Of a stretch of 64,000 nucleotides of DNA, positions 52,537-61,086 are shown one piece after another. The notes under the pieces were generated by a model that did not search any database, was not told the origin of the DNA, and saw nothing but the letters and a program-made list of their open reading frames with translations. Origin of the DNA: Poindextera sp036272595 (GTDB lineage Bacteria; Pseudomonadota; Alphaproteobacteria; Caulobacterales; Caulobacteraceae). The DNA lies in contig DATAYM010000010.1 of assembly GCA_036272595.1 (NCBI GenBank), positions 1-64,000 on the forward strand, in the 5' to 3' direction. Positions within the stretch are counted from its first letter, which is position 1. Each line of letters begins with the position of its first letter. The position numbers were made by a program, and so were the translations under genes.

Positions 52537-53196
52537 ATGACCGGTAAGCCGCCTCCCACGGGGCCGGTCGCGCGCGGGCCGAACGCGACCCGGCGGCTGG
52601 CGACGCGGGAGAAGATCCTGGCCGCGGCGGTCAACTCGCTGAACGAAGCCGGCTACGCCCAGACTAGCACGGTGCGGGTCGCGGCCGTCGCCCGCGTGGC
52701 GCGGGGCTCGCTGCTGCACCAGTTCCCCGCCCGGATCGACCTGATCCTGGCCGTCGCCGACTATACCGCCAAGGCGCAGGGCGAGTTCATCCGCGAGGGC
52801 CTGGCCCGGATTCCGGCCGGCCGCGAACGCTATCTCGCCTCCATCGACGTGACCTGGGCGGCGTTTCAGCGGCCGGAATCGCGCGCGCTGCTCGAGATCA
52901 TCGTCGCCACCCGCTACGATCCGGAGCTGGCCGCCCGCATCCCCGACTTCGCCCAGCGCTTCGACGCCGGGGTGGCCAGGGGCGCGCACCGCTTCGCCGA
53001 GGCCAGCGGTCTGCGCGACGACCTCGGCGAGGCGGCGGCCGAGCGGCGGCTGATCCTGGTGGCGCTGCGCGGTCTGGCGGTGGAGATGACCCTCAGCGGC
53101 GGCGCGGCGGACCCGGAACCGGTGCTGGCCCTGCTCCGGCGGGTGCGGGCGGAGTTCTTCGACAGCCATCTGGCCGCCGGAAACGGACAGGCCTGA
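52537..53196 (+). CDS. TetR-family transcriptional regulator
   Basis: The 219-residue product has a TetR helix-turn-helix (about 20-70: ATREKILAAAVNSLNEAGYAQTSTVRVAAVARVARGSLLHQFPARIDLILAVADY) and a helical C-terminus with RALLEIIVATRYDPELAARIP. It is divergent from the small basic protein gene and faces tRNA-Thr. No target operon is adjacent on the same strand. The ATG at 52537 has no strong ribosome site. Confidence 0.88.
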   Translation: MTGKPPPTGPVARGPNATRRLATREKILAAAVNSLNEAGYAQTSTVRVAAVARVARGSLLHQFPARIDLILAVADYTAKAQGEFIREGLARIPAGRERYLASIDVTWAAFQRPESRALLEIIVATRYDPELAARIPDFAQRFDAGVARGAHRFAEASGLRDDLGEAAAERRLILVALRGLAVEMTLSGGAADPEPVLALLRRVRAEFFDSHLAAGNGQA

Positions 53197-53259
53197 ACCC
53201 GGGGCTTCTCACCGCATGCCGGCGTCCTCCTGGCGAGAGCGCCTATGCAAGGACTTCCG

Positions 53260-53334
<75 letters not shown>

Positions 53335-53471
53335 GTTCCACGAGGAGGTGGGAGCGCGGGGTGTTAGCCGAATGACGCCTCTGTGTGAAGCGTAAACCCG
53401 CCCACCCCCGTCTTTCCCCTGACCGGACCCTGGCCTAGTCTCCCGCGCGCTGGGCGATGGGAGCTGAAGCC

Positions 53472-54266
53472 ATGACGATCGGGACGGACCGGCTGGTCGG
53501 GCGCAAGGACGGCGCGATCGGCTGGATGACCTTCAACAACCCGCTGCGGCGCAACGCCGTCTCGGTGGACATGTGGCAGGCCATTCCCGAGGTGCTGGCC
53601 GAGTTCGAAGCCGATCCGGCGATCCGGGTGATCGTCTTCACCGGCGCGGGCGACAAAGCCTTCGCCTCCGGCGCCGACATCTCGCAGTTCGCCGAGCATC
53701 GCGCCGACCGCGAGGCCAACGAGATCTACAGCGCCCACAGCGCCGAGGCGAACCGGGCGATGGTGCGCTTGAGCAAACCGTCCATCGCCATGATCCGCGG
53801 CTATTGCATCGGCGGCGGCATGGCGGTGGCGCTGACCTGCGACATGCGCATCTGTTCGGAGGACGCCCGTTTCGCGATTCCGGCGGCGCGGCTGGGCCTG
53901 GGCTACGGCTTCGACGGGCTCAAGGCCCTGGCCGACCTGGTCGGGCCGTCCTTCGCCAAGGAGATCATGTTCACCGCCCGCCAGTTCGACGCCGCCGAGG
54001 CGCTGCGCATCGGACTGGTCAACAGGGTGGCCTCGTCGGGCGAGCTGGAAGCCGCCGTGCGCGACACCGCCGCCATGATCGCCCGCAACGCGCCGCTGAC
54101 GGTCAAGGCGGCCAAGATGGCGGTGCGCGAGGCGATGAAGGACCCGGACCGGCGCCAGCTCGACGAGGTGTCGAAAGCCATCGACGCCTGCTTCCAGAGC
54201 CAGGACTACGCCGAAGGCCGCACCGCCTTCATGGAAAAGCGCGATCCGGTTTTCCAGGGCAGGTAA
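53472..54266 (+). CDS. Enoyl-CoA hydratase/isomerase family protein
   Basis: The 264-residue crotonase-fold protein has the CoA/oxyanion segments FTGAGDKAFASGADISQF and MIRGYCIGGGMAVALTCDMRICSEDARFAIPAARLGLGYG. At the first catalytic Glu position of enoyl-CoA hydratase (PExxLG) it has AARLG, so one acid is missing, while the second Glu (FAKEIMF) is kept. It may thus be an isomerase, hydrolase or lyase rather than a hydratase. The start at 53472 lies 8 bases after GGGAG. It converges with the CoA-transferase gene. Confidence 0.88.
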   Translation: MTIGTDRLVGRKDGAIGWMTFNNPLRRNAVSVDMWQAIPEVLAEFEADPAIRVIVFTGAGDKAFASGADISQFAEHRADREANEIYSAHSAEANRAMVRLSKPSIAMIRGYCIGGGMAVALTCDMRICSEDARFAIPAARLGLGYGFDGLKALADLVGPSFAKEIMFTARQFDAAEALRIGLVNRVASSGELEAAVRDTAAMIARNAPLTVKAAKMAVREAMKDPDRRQLDEVSKAIDACFQSQDYAEGRTAFMEKRDPVFQGR

Positions 54267-54317
54267 TCTCCGCGAGGGTAGAAGGAGTCGCGCGATCGGC
54301 CTGCTCGCGCCTTTATG

Positions 54318-55496
54318 TCAGATCGATCCCTCGGCCCGCATCGCGGCGATTTCGGCCTCGCTGTAGCCGACCCAGGCCAGCACCTCGTCGGTGTTTTCCG
54401 GCTGGGCCAGGGCGGCGCTGCGGATCGCCTTGTCGACGCCGACCAGGTTCAGCGGCGAGGCGACCATGTGGGTGGGGCCAAGGCGCGGGTGGTCGACCGG
54501 CGCGGCCATGCCCAGGTGCTTCACCTGCGGATCGGCGAAGGCCTGGTCGATGCTGTTGATCGGCCCGCATGGGACCCCGACGCCCTCCAGCAGCTCGACC
54601 CAATGGGCGCTGGGCTTTTTCGCCGTGTCCTCGGCGATGGCGGCGTTGACCTGGTCCCGCGCCCGCGCCCGCCGCCCCGACGAGCGCCACTCGGCGTTTT
54701 CCAGCCACTCGGGATGGCCCATCGCCTCGCACAGCAGCCGCCAGTGTTTCGGCGTCGAGGCGGCGATGTTGATGTGGCCGTCGGCGGTCGGGTAGGCGCT
54801 GGAGGGGGCCAGGGTCGGGTGGTCGTTGCCGGTCTGGCCGGCCACCTCGCCGGCCATCAGCCAGCGCGAGGCCTGGAAATCCAGCATGAAGAGCTGGCTT
54901 TCCAGGAGCGAGGTGTGGACATATCGCCCCTCCCCGGTCCGCTCGCGCTGGTAAAGCGCCATCATGATCCCCAGCGCCAGGAGCGTGCCGGCGGCCACGT
55001 CGGAGATGGCGACGCCGACCCGCATGGGACCACGGCCGGGCTCGCCGGTGACCGACATCAGCCCGCCCATGCCCTGGGCGATCTGGTCGACCCCGGCGCG
55101 GTCGCCGTAGGGGCCGTCCTGGCCGAAACCGCTGATGCTGCCATAGACCAGGCGCGGATTGACCGGCTTCAGGTCCTCGTAGGCGACCTTGAGCCGGCGC
55201 TTCACGTCCGGGCGCATGTTCTCGACCACCACGTCGGCCTTGCGCGCCAGGCGCAGGAAGGCGGCGTGGCCGGCCGCGGATTTCAGGTTCAGGCTGATGG
55301 CGCGCTTGTTGCGGTGCAGGTTCTGATAGTCGAAGCCGTCGCGGGCGCCGATCAGGTCCTCGCCCGCGGACGGCGGCTGGACGGCGATGACGTCGGCGCC
55401 CCAGTCGGCCAGGTGGCGAACGCAGGTCGGGCCGGCGCGCGCCAAGGTCAGATCCAGCACCACAAGGCCGGCGAGCGGCTTGTCCTCGATGCGCAT
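54318..55496 (-). CDS. CaiB/BaiF family CoA-transferase
   Basis: A 392-residue family III CoA-transferase: GLVVLDLTLARAGPTCVRHLADWGADVIAVQPPS, NLHRNKRAISLNLKSAAGHAAFLRLARKADVVVENMRPDVKRRL (the catalytic Asp lies in the DVVVEN region), YGSISGFGQDGPYGDRAGVDQIAQGMGGLMSVTGEPG. It moves CoA between carboxylic acids. The start at 55496 (MRIEDKPLAGLVVLDLT) matches relatives. It is convergent with the crotonase gene and divergent from the DUF1223 gene. Confidence 0.92.
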   Translation of the reverse strand: MRIEDKPLAGLVVLDLTLARAGPTCVRHLADWGADVIAVQPPSAGEDLIGARDGFDYQNLHRNKRAISLNLKSAAGHAAFLRLARKADVVVENMRPDVKRRLKVAYEDLKPVNPRLVYGSISGFGQDGPYGDRAGVDQIAQGMGGLMSVTGEPGRGPMRVGVAISDVAAGTLLALGIMMALYQRERTGEGRYVHTSLLESQLFMLDFQASRWLMAGEVAGQTGNDHPTLAPSSAYPTADGHINIAASTPKHWRLLCEAMGHPEWLENAEWRSSGRRARARDQVNAAIAEDTAKKPSAHWVELLEGVGVPCGPINSIDQAFADPQVKHLGMAAPVDHPRLGPTHMVASPLNLVGVDKAIRSAALAQPENTDEVLAWVGYSEAEIAAMRAEGSI

Positions 55497-55602
55497 GGAG
55501 CGTCTCCCCGAAAGGCGACCACCCAATCCCAGCCGCCGCGCGCTCGTCAACCCCGCCCGCCGGCTTGACGAGGTTGGGGGCGCGGAGGCTAGGCTGGCGG
55601 CC

Positions 55603-56289
55603 ATGCGCATCCGAACGAGCTTGGTCGCCCTGCTCATCGCCGGCCTCGGCCTGGCTCCCGCGGCCGGAGCCGAGCCGACCGTGGTCGAACTGTTCCAGAG
55701 CCAGGGCTGTTCGTCCTGTCCGCCGGCCGACGCCAATCTGAACGCCATCGCCGACCGGCCCGACGTGCTGGCGCTGAGTTTCGCGGTCACCTACTGGGAC
55801 CAGCTCGGCTGGAAGGACACCTTCGCCAGCCGTGCGTTCACCGCCCGCCAGTACGCCTACATGCGCGGCCTCGGCCATTCGAACCTCGCCACGCCGCAGA
55901 TCGTGCTCAACGGCCGCCATGACGTGGTCGGCGTCGACAGCCGCGAGCTCGCCGCCGCGGTCCATGCCGCCGGAGCGCCGGCGGGGGCGTCGCTGTCGGT
56001 TTCGAGGGGGATGGTCTCCGTCTCCGCCGGTGCGGCGCCGGCCAGCGGCGCCGACGTCTGGCTGGTGCGCTACGATCCGCGCGTGCAGTGGGTGGCGATC
56101 CGGCGCGGCGAGAACGGCGGCAAGACCCTGCCCCACCGCGACATCGTGCGCCAGCTCACCCGCCTGGGCGGCTGGTTCGGCGCGGCGCGCAGCTTTCCCT
56201 TGCCCGGCGCCGGCGGGGCCGGCCTGAAGACCGCCATCCTGGTCCAGACCACCGGCGGCGGCCCGATCCTGGCGGCGGCGAAGCTCTGA
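55603..56289 (+). CDS. Secreted DUF1223 (thioredoxin-like) protein
   Basis: A 228-residue protein with signal peptide MRIRTSLVALLIAGLGLAPAAGA (cut near 23), then VVELFQSQGCSSCPPADANLNAIA with a thioredoxin-like CSSC pair, and TYWDQLGWKDTFASRAFTARQYAYM plus TPQIVLNGRHDVVG, the standard DUF1223 signature. It is predicted periplasmic or secreted; function is unknown, perhaps thiol-disulphide exchange. Confidence 0.9.
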   Translation: MRIRTSLVALLIAGLGLAPAAGAEPTVVELFQSQGCSSCPPADANLNAIADRPDVLALSFAVTYWDQLGWKDTFASRAFTARQYAYMRGLGHSNLATPQIVLNGRHDVVGVDSRELAAAVHAAGAPAGASLSVSRGMVSVSAGAAPASGADVWLVRYDPRVQWVAIRRGENGGKTLPHRDIVRQLTRLGGWFGAARSFPLPGAGGAGLKTAILVQTTGGGPILAAAKL

Positions 56290-56380
56290 TAGAGGGGCCA
56301 GCGCCTCGCACGCGGAAGGACGAGGGGTTACGGGCCTATCGCGTAGTCGGGCAACCGCGAGGGCTGTCGACCCAGCCGGT

Positions 56381-56413
56381 TTGACGGCGGTCGCCTCATA
56401 TCATATATGATAT
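56381..56413 (+). promoter_or_regulatory. Promoter and palindromic operator of the toxin-antitoxin pair
   Basis: TTGACG (56381-56386) and, 17 bases later, TATATG (56404-56409) resemble -35/-10 boxes. A perfect 16-bp palindrome ATATCATATATGATAT (56398-56413) covers the -10 region and is a likely HigA/XRE antitoxin operator. Because it lies over the first ATG, that ATG could precede the transcription start. Confidence 0.6.
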
Positions 56414-56739
56414 CCGTGGCATGGTCTGTCCTGTTCGTGAGCTCCACCGCGCGGTCAGAGCTTGACGCCCTGCCGGTTGATATGCGCGCCAAATTCGAAC
56501 GGATCGTGATGCTGATCCGTGATCACGGGCTGGAAAAGGTCCGGGAGCCCTACGTGAAGCACCTCGAGGACAAGCTCTGGGAGATGCGGCTGATCGGGCG
56601 CGATGGCGTCGCCAGGGCCATCTATATGACCGCGTCAGGCCAGCGGATCGTGGTGCTCCGGACCTTTGTGAAGAAGACGGAAAAAACGCCGAGGCGGGAA
56701 CTGGAGTTGGCGCGGGAACGCGCAAAGGAGATCGTATGA
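56407..56739 (+). CDS. HigB/RelE-like toxin (phage Gp49-like family)
   Basis: The protein of up to 110 residues matches the Gp49-like/HigB RelE-superfamily: WSVLFVSSTARSELDALPVDMRAKFERIVMLIRDHG, VKHLEDKLWEMRLIGRDGVARAIYMTASGQRIVVLRTFVKKTEKTPRRELELARERA. Typical RelE features are present (LWEMR, ARAIY, TFVKKTxKTP). Such toxins cleave mRNA at the ribosome. The ATG at 56407 lies in the operator palindrome; a GTG at 56416, giving MAWSVLF, is a plausible leaderless start. It is coupled to the antitoxin by ATGA. Confidence 0.85.
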   Translation: MISVAWSVLFVSSTARSELDALPVDMRAKFERIVMLIRDHGLEKVREPYVKHLEDKLWEMRLIGRDGVARAIYMTASGQRIVVLRTFVKKTEKTPRRELELARERAKEIV

Positions 56740-57035
56740 CGAGGAAAATGATCCCCGTTGAGGAGAGCTTTCACGAGTGGCGCGGCGATCCCGACTATCG
56801 GGATGCCTATGATGCGCTCGACGAGGAATTCGCCCTTGCTGGCGCGCTGATCGAAGCGCGCGCGTTGGCCGGCGTCTCTCAGGAAGAGATCGCAAAGCGC
56901 ATGCATACCTCCCAACCGGCCGTGGCGCGCCTTGAGGCCGGCCGCGGCAACCCATCCCTGAGCACGCTTCGTCGCTACGCGTCGGCGACAGGCACGCGGC
57001 TGAAGATCGTTTTCGAGCCCAAGGACGCCCTTTAG
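56736..57035 (+). CDS. HigA-like XRE antitoxin
   Basis: The 99-residue product has a central XRE helix-turn-helix (about 35-85: LIEARALAGVSQEEIAKRMHTSQPAVARLEAGRGNPSLSTLRRYASATGTRLKIVFEPK). It overlaps the toxin stop by 4 bases and is the second gene of a HigBA-type (toxin first) pair. It would bind the toxin and the palindrome upstream. Confidence 0.88.
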   Translation: MTRKMIPVEESFHEWRGDPDYRDAYDALDEEFALAGALIEARALAGVSQEEIAKRMHTSQPAVARLEAGRGNPSLSTLRRYASATGTRLKIVFEPKDAL

Positions 57036-57041
57036 GGCGCC

Positions 57042-57317
57042 TTATTTGCTGGCCCGCTGCAGCAGTTCGATCAGTTCGGCGGCCTTCTCGCGCTGCTGGG
57101 CGGCGTCGCCGCTGACGATGGCGCTCTCGATGCAGTGGCCGAGATGGTCCTTCAAGAGCTCGGTCTCGACCCGCGCCAGGGCCGCCCGCGCCGCTTGCAG
57201 CTGGGTGAGGATGTCGAGGCAATAGCGGTCGTCGTCGACCATCCGCGCGATGCCGCGCACCTGGCCCTCGATCCGGTTCAGCCGGTTGATCAGCTTGGGT
57301 TTGTCGTCCCGTTTCAT
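57042..57317 (-). CDS. csoR: CsoR/RcnR-family copper-sensing repressor
   Basis: The 91-residue all-helical repressor has LNRIEGQVRGIARMVDDDRYCLDILTQLQAARAAL and KDHLGHCIESAI. Cys33, His58 and Cys62 fit the CsoR Cu(I) triad (Cys, then His and Cys four apart), favouring copper over nickel or formaldehyde. It is divergent from the copper ATPase gene with two operator-like sites between. Confidence 0.9.
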   Translation of the reverse strand: MKRDDKPKLINRLNRIEGQVRGIARMVDDDRYCLDILTQLQAARAALARVETELLKDHLGHCIESAIVSGDAAQQREKAAELIELLQRASK

Positions 57318-57350
57318 CGGCCTTGGACTCCGCGAGGAGAGCCGCAGATT

Positions 57351-57393
57351 ACACCCCCACGGGGTATTTGCAATATGCCCCCGCCGGGTATAA
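57351..57393. promoter_or_regulatory. Two CsoR operator-like sites
   Basis: ACACCCCCACGGGGTATT (57351-57368) and ATATGCCCCCGCCGGGTATAA (57373-57393) both contain the C-run/G-run pseudo-palindrome typical of CsoR sites (TACCCC...GGGGTA). They lie side by side between csoR and the ATPase gene and could bind two CsoR tetramers. Confidence 0.65.
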
Positions 57394-57420
57394 GCCGGAG
57401 CTTCGCCAACGAGGGCCGCG

Positions 57421-59745
57421 ATGTCCGATCCCGCCCATCCTCACCACGCCCACGACCACGGAGGCGCCGGGACGCTCGATCCGGTCTGCGGCATGAGGGT
57501 CAAGCCGGGCTCGCCGCACCAGGCCGCCCACGTCGGCCGCGACTACGCCTTCTGCGGCGCCGGCTGCCGCACGAGGTTCGTGGACGATCCGGAGCGCTAT
57601 CTGTCGCCACGGGAGGCGCCCGCCGCGCCCGCCGGCGCCGTCTACACCTGCCCCATGCATCCGCAGATCCGCCAGGTCGGCCCGGGAACCTGCCCCATCT
57701 GCGGCATGGCGCTGGAGCCGGAGACCCTCACCGCCGACAGCGGACCCAATCCCGAGCTGGCCGACATGACCCGCCGCTTCTGGATCGGCCTGGTCCTGGC
57801 CGCGCCGGTCCTTGGCCTGGCCATGGGCGGCCACGGGCCCGGTCGCGCCCTGGCCATCTCGCCGGCCCTCTCCGGCTGGATCCAGTTCGCCCTGGCGAGC
57901 CCGGTGGTGCTCTGGGCCGGCTGGCCGTTCTTCGAGCGCGGCTGGCGCTCCTTCGTCACCCGGCAGCTGAACATGTTCAGCCTGATCGCCATGGGCGTCG
58001 GGGTCTCCTACGGCTTCAGCCTCGTCGCCCTGGTCTGGCCCGGCCTGCCGCCGGCGGCGTTCCGCGGGCCGGGCGGCGCGGCGCCGCTCTATTTCGAGCC
58101 GGCCGCGGTGATCACCGTGCTGGTGCTGCTCGGCCAGGTGCTGGAGCTGCGCGCCCGCGAACAGACCTCCGGCGCCATCCGCGCCCTTCTGAACCTCGCG
58201 CCCAGGACCGCCCGGCGGCTGCGCGCCGACGGGACCGACGAGGACGTGGCGCTCGGCGCGGTCATGGTCGGCGACCGCCTGCGGGTGCGTCCCGGCGAAA
58301 AGGTTCCGGTCGACGGCGCCTTGCTGGAGGGCGAGGCCGCGGTCGATGAGTCCCTGGTGACCGGCGAATCCATGCCGGTGGACAAGGTGGCCGGCGACAA
58401 GGTGGTCGGCGGCTCGCTGAACCGCACCGGCGCCTTCGTCATGCGCGCCGAGGCGGTGGGCGCCGACACCCTGCTGGCCCGCATCGTGCAGATGGTCGCC
58501 CAGGCCCAGCGCAGCCGCGCGCCGATCCAGCGGCTGGCCGACCAGGTCTCCGGCTGGTTCGTGCCGGCGGTGCTGATGGCCGCGGTCGCCGCCTTGTTCG
58601 GCTGGGCCTTTTTCGGGCCGGACCCGCGGCTCGGCCATGGGCTGCTGGCCGCCGTATCGGTGCTGATCATCGCCTGCCCCTGCGCGCTCGGCCTGGCGAC
58701 GCCGATCTCGATCATGGTCGGGGTCGGCCGCGGCGCCTGGGCCGGCGTTCTGATCCGCAACGCCGAGGCGCTGGAGCGGTTCTGCGTCGTCGACACCCTG
58801 GTGGTGGACAAGACCGGCACCCTCACCGAGGGCCGCCCGGCGCTGACCGCCATCCACGCCGCCGAGGGCTTCGACGAGACCGAGCTGCTGCGCCTGGCCG
58901 CCAGCCTGGAACGGTCCAGCGAACATCCCCTGGCCGAAGCCGTGGTGCGGGCCGCTGTCGACCGCGGCCTGACCCTCGCCGAACCCGCCGGCGTCGCGGC
59001 CAGTCCCGGCGGCGGCGTGGCCGGCCAGGTCGACGGCCATGACATGCGGATCGGCAACAGCCGGTTCATGGCCAAGGCCAGGATCGAGACCCATGCCCTC
59101 GGCGCCGAGGCCGATCGGCTGCGCGCCGGCGGCGCCACCGCCGTCTTCGTCGCCGTCGACGGCGCGGTCGGCGCGGTGTTCGGGCTGGCCGACCCGATCA
59201 AGCCGAACGCGCTCGAGGCCGTGCGGGCCCTGCGCGCCGAGGGCGTACGGGTGGTGATGCTGACTGGCGACAACCGCGCCACCGCCGTCGCCGTCGCCGC
59301 CCAGCTGGCCATCGCCGAGGTCGAGGCCGACGTCCTGCCGGCCGACAAGGCCTCGATGGTCAAGCGGCTGAAGCGCGAAGGCCGCATCGTCGCCATGGCC
59401 GGCGACGGGGTCAACGACGCCCTGGCCCTGGCCGCCGCCGATGTCGGCGTCGCCATGGGCGCCGGCGCCGACGTGGCCATCGAGAGCGCCGGGGTGACGC
59501 TGCTGAAGGGCGACCTCGGTGGCCTGGTGCGGGCGCGGAAGCTGTCGCGGGCGGTGATGCGCAATATCCGCCAGAACCTCGCCTTCGCCTTCGTCTACAA
59601 CCTCGCCGGGGTGCCGATCGCCGCCGGCCTGCTCTATCCGGCGTTCGGGGTCGTGCTCACCCCGTCCATCGCCGCGGCCGCCATGGCGTTGTCGTCGGTG
59701 AGCGTGATCACCAACGCGCTGCGGCTGAGGAGCGTGAAACTCTAG
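57421..59745 (+). CDS. copA: Copper-translocating P-type ATPase
   Basis: The 774-residue P1B-ATPase exports copper. Order: His-rich start (HPHHAHDH), a YHS domain (LDPVCGMRVKPGSP, FCGAGCRTRF, about 20-60), a small heavy-metal binding segment (YTCPMHPQIRQVGPGTCPICGMALEP, about 75-100), eight transmembrane helices, actuator TGESMP, the metal-pore IIACPCALGLATP, phosphorylation DKTGTLTEG, SSEHPLAEAV, MLTGDN and GDGVNDALALAAADVG. The YHS/HMBD N-terminus replaces the classical HMA domain. It starts 104 bases from csoR. Confidence 0.95.
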   Translation: MSDPAHPHHAHDHGGAGTLDPVCGMRVKPGSPHQAAHVGRDYAFCGAGCRTRFVDDPERYLSPREAPAAPAGAVYTCPMHPQIRQVGPGTCPICGMALEPETLTADSGPNPELADMTRRFWIGLVLAAPVLGLAMGGHGPGRALAISPALSGWIQFALASPVVLWAGWPFFERGWRSFVTRQLNMFSLIAMGVGVSYGFSLVALVWPGLPPAAFRGPGGAAPLYFEPAAVITVLVLLGQVLELRAREQTSGAIRALLNLAPRTARRLRADGTDEDVALGAVMVGDRLRVRPGEKVPVDGALLEGEAAVDESLVTGESMPVDKVAGDKVVGGSLNRTGAFVMRAEAVGADTLLARIVQMVAQAQRSRAPIQRLADQVSGWFVPAVLMAAVAALFGWAFFGPDPRLGHGLLAAVSVLIIACPCALGLATPISIMVGVGRGAWAGVLIRNAEALERFCVVDTLVVDKTGTLTEGRPALTAIHAAEGFDETELLRLAASLERSSEHPLAEAVVRAAVDRGLTLAEPAGVAASPGGGVAGQVDGHDMRIGNSRFMAKARIETHALGAEADRLRAGGATAVFVAVDGAVGAVFGLADPIKPNALEAVRALRAEGVRVVMLTGDNRATAVAVAAQLAIAEVEADVLPADKASMVKRLKREGRIVAMAGDGVNDALALAAADVGVAMGAGADVAIESAGVTLLKGDLGGLVRARKLSRAVMRNIRQNLAFAFVYNLAGVPIAAGLLYPAFGVVLTPSIAAAAMALSSVSVITNALRLRSVKL

Positions 59746-61016
59746 ACCGGGATGCGCACCGGCATGGCTTCGTAACCCTTGACGAAGTTGGAGTTCATCC
59801 GCCTGGGCTCGCCGACCACCTCGATCAGCGGGAAGCGCGCCAGCAGCTCCTGCCACATCACCTTCAGCTGCATCTCGGCCAGCCGGTTGCCGACGCAGCG
59901 ATGGATGCCGAAGCCGAAGCCGACGTGCTGGCGTGGCCGCTCGCGATCGATGATGAAGGCGTTCGGGTTGTCGATCGCCTCCTCGTCGCGGTTGCCCGAG
60001 ACGTACCACATGACCACCTTGTCGCCCTTCCTGATCGACTTGCCGCCCAGCTCGGCGTCGGCCAGGGCCGTGCGGCGCATGTGCGCCACCGGGCTCTGAT
60101 AGCGGATGATCTCCGGAACCATGCTGTCGATCAGCTCCGGGTTGGCGCGCAGCTTGGCGTACTCGTCCGGGTTCTGGTTCAGCGCCAGAAGGCCGCCGGT
60201 GATCGAGTGGCGGGTGGTGTCGCTGCCGGCGACGATCAGCAGGATGACGTTGCCCATCCAGGCCTCGGGCGCGGCCCGGTAGGTGGCGGCGCCGTGGGCC
60301 AGCATCGAGAGCAGGTCGTTGCGCGGCGGCGAAGCCAGCCGCTCGGCCCACATGCCGACGAAGGGGGTGAGGATCTGGAACAGCTCCACCTGCCGCTGCT
60401 CCTCGCTCTCGACGATGCCGCCGGGCGCCGGCATGGTCAGGATCAGGTCGGAGCAGCGTGGCAGGTTGCGCCGCTGGTCGAACGGATAGTCGAACAGGGT
60501 GGCCAGCATCTGGCTGGTCAACTCCACCGCGACCCTGTCGACGAAGTCGAAGGTCTCGCCGCGCGGCAGTTCGTCGAGGATTTTCGCGGCCCGCTCGCGG
60601 ATCACCGGCTCCAGGCTGGCCATGTTGGCGCTGGAGAACATCGGCGCGACCACCCGGCGTTGTTCGTCGTGCATGGGCGGGTCGAGCGAGATGAAGCTGG
60701 TCCGCTCGCGCGGTTCGAGGCCGTCCATCACCGCGATGCCGCCCAGCTCGGAATCGGAGGAGAAGACGCCGTGATTGGAGTCCACCGCGATGATGTCGCG
60801 GCTCTTGGTCACCGACCAATAGGGGCCGTATTCGCTGTCGGCCGTAAAGTGCACCGGGTCCTCGGTCCTCAGCCGCTCGAACCAGGGCCATAGGGTGTCG
60901 CTGCGGAACAGCTCGGCGTCGGCGGGGTGGTACCGGTCCAGCGGGGTCGAATAGGCGGCCTCGCGCGCCTTTGCGGCGCGGGCGGCGGCGGTGCTGGCCA
61001 TCGAGCCGTCGGGCAT
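59742..61016 (-). CDS. Cytochrome P450, CYP153-like
   Basis: The 424-residue heme monooxygenase has all P450 signatures: I-helix AGSDTTRH, ExxR in VPEIIRYQSP, and the heme loop FGFGIHRCVGNRLAEMQ with Cys374. Segments FGPYWSVTK-like (EYGPYWSVTKSRDIIAVDSNHGVFSS), AHMRRTA and VVMWYVSGNRDEEAI are features I associate with CYP153 alkane omega-hydroxylases. It is therefore a candidate terminal alkane or fatty-acid hydroxylase. The start at 61016 follows AGGGAGG. No ferredoxin or ferredoxin reductase gene is adjacent. It converges with the copper ATPase (4-bp overlap). Confidence 0.85.
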   Translation of the reverse strand: MPDGSMASTAAARAAKAREAAYSTPLDRYHPADAELFRSDTLWPWFERLRTEDPVHFTADSEYGPYWSVTKSRDIIAVDSNHGVFSSDSELGGIAVMDGLEPRERTSFISLDPPMHDEQRRVVAPMFSSANMASLEPVIRERAAKILDELPRGETFDFVDRVAVELTSQMLATLFDYPFDQRRNLPRCSDLILTMPAPGGIVESEEQRQVELFQILTPFVGMWAERLASPPRNDLLSMLAHGAATYRAAPEAWMGNVILLIVAGSDTTRHSITGGLLALNQNPDEYAKLRANPELIDSMVPEIIRYQSPVAHMRRTALADAELGGKSIRKGDKVVMWYVSGNRDEEAIDNPNAFIIDRERPRQHVGFGFGIHRCVGNRLAEMQLKVMWQELLARFPLIEVVGEPRRMNSNFVKGYEAMPVRIPV

Positions 61017-61086
61017 GGCGGCCTCCCTTTTCATTACCGGCGATCATGAGGCCCGAGACTCCGGACCGGCGCAATAGCGGCGAAGA

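Noticed and set aside
57349..61074. A 1241-codon minus-strand open frame across copA and the P450 gene
   Set aside because: It mixes the frame-shifted P450 and the complement of copA, and is explained by high GC codon bias.
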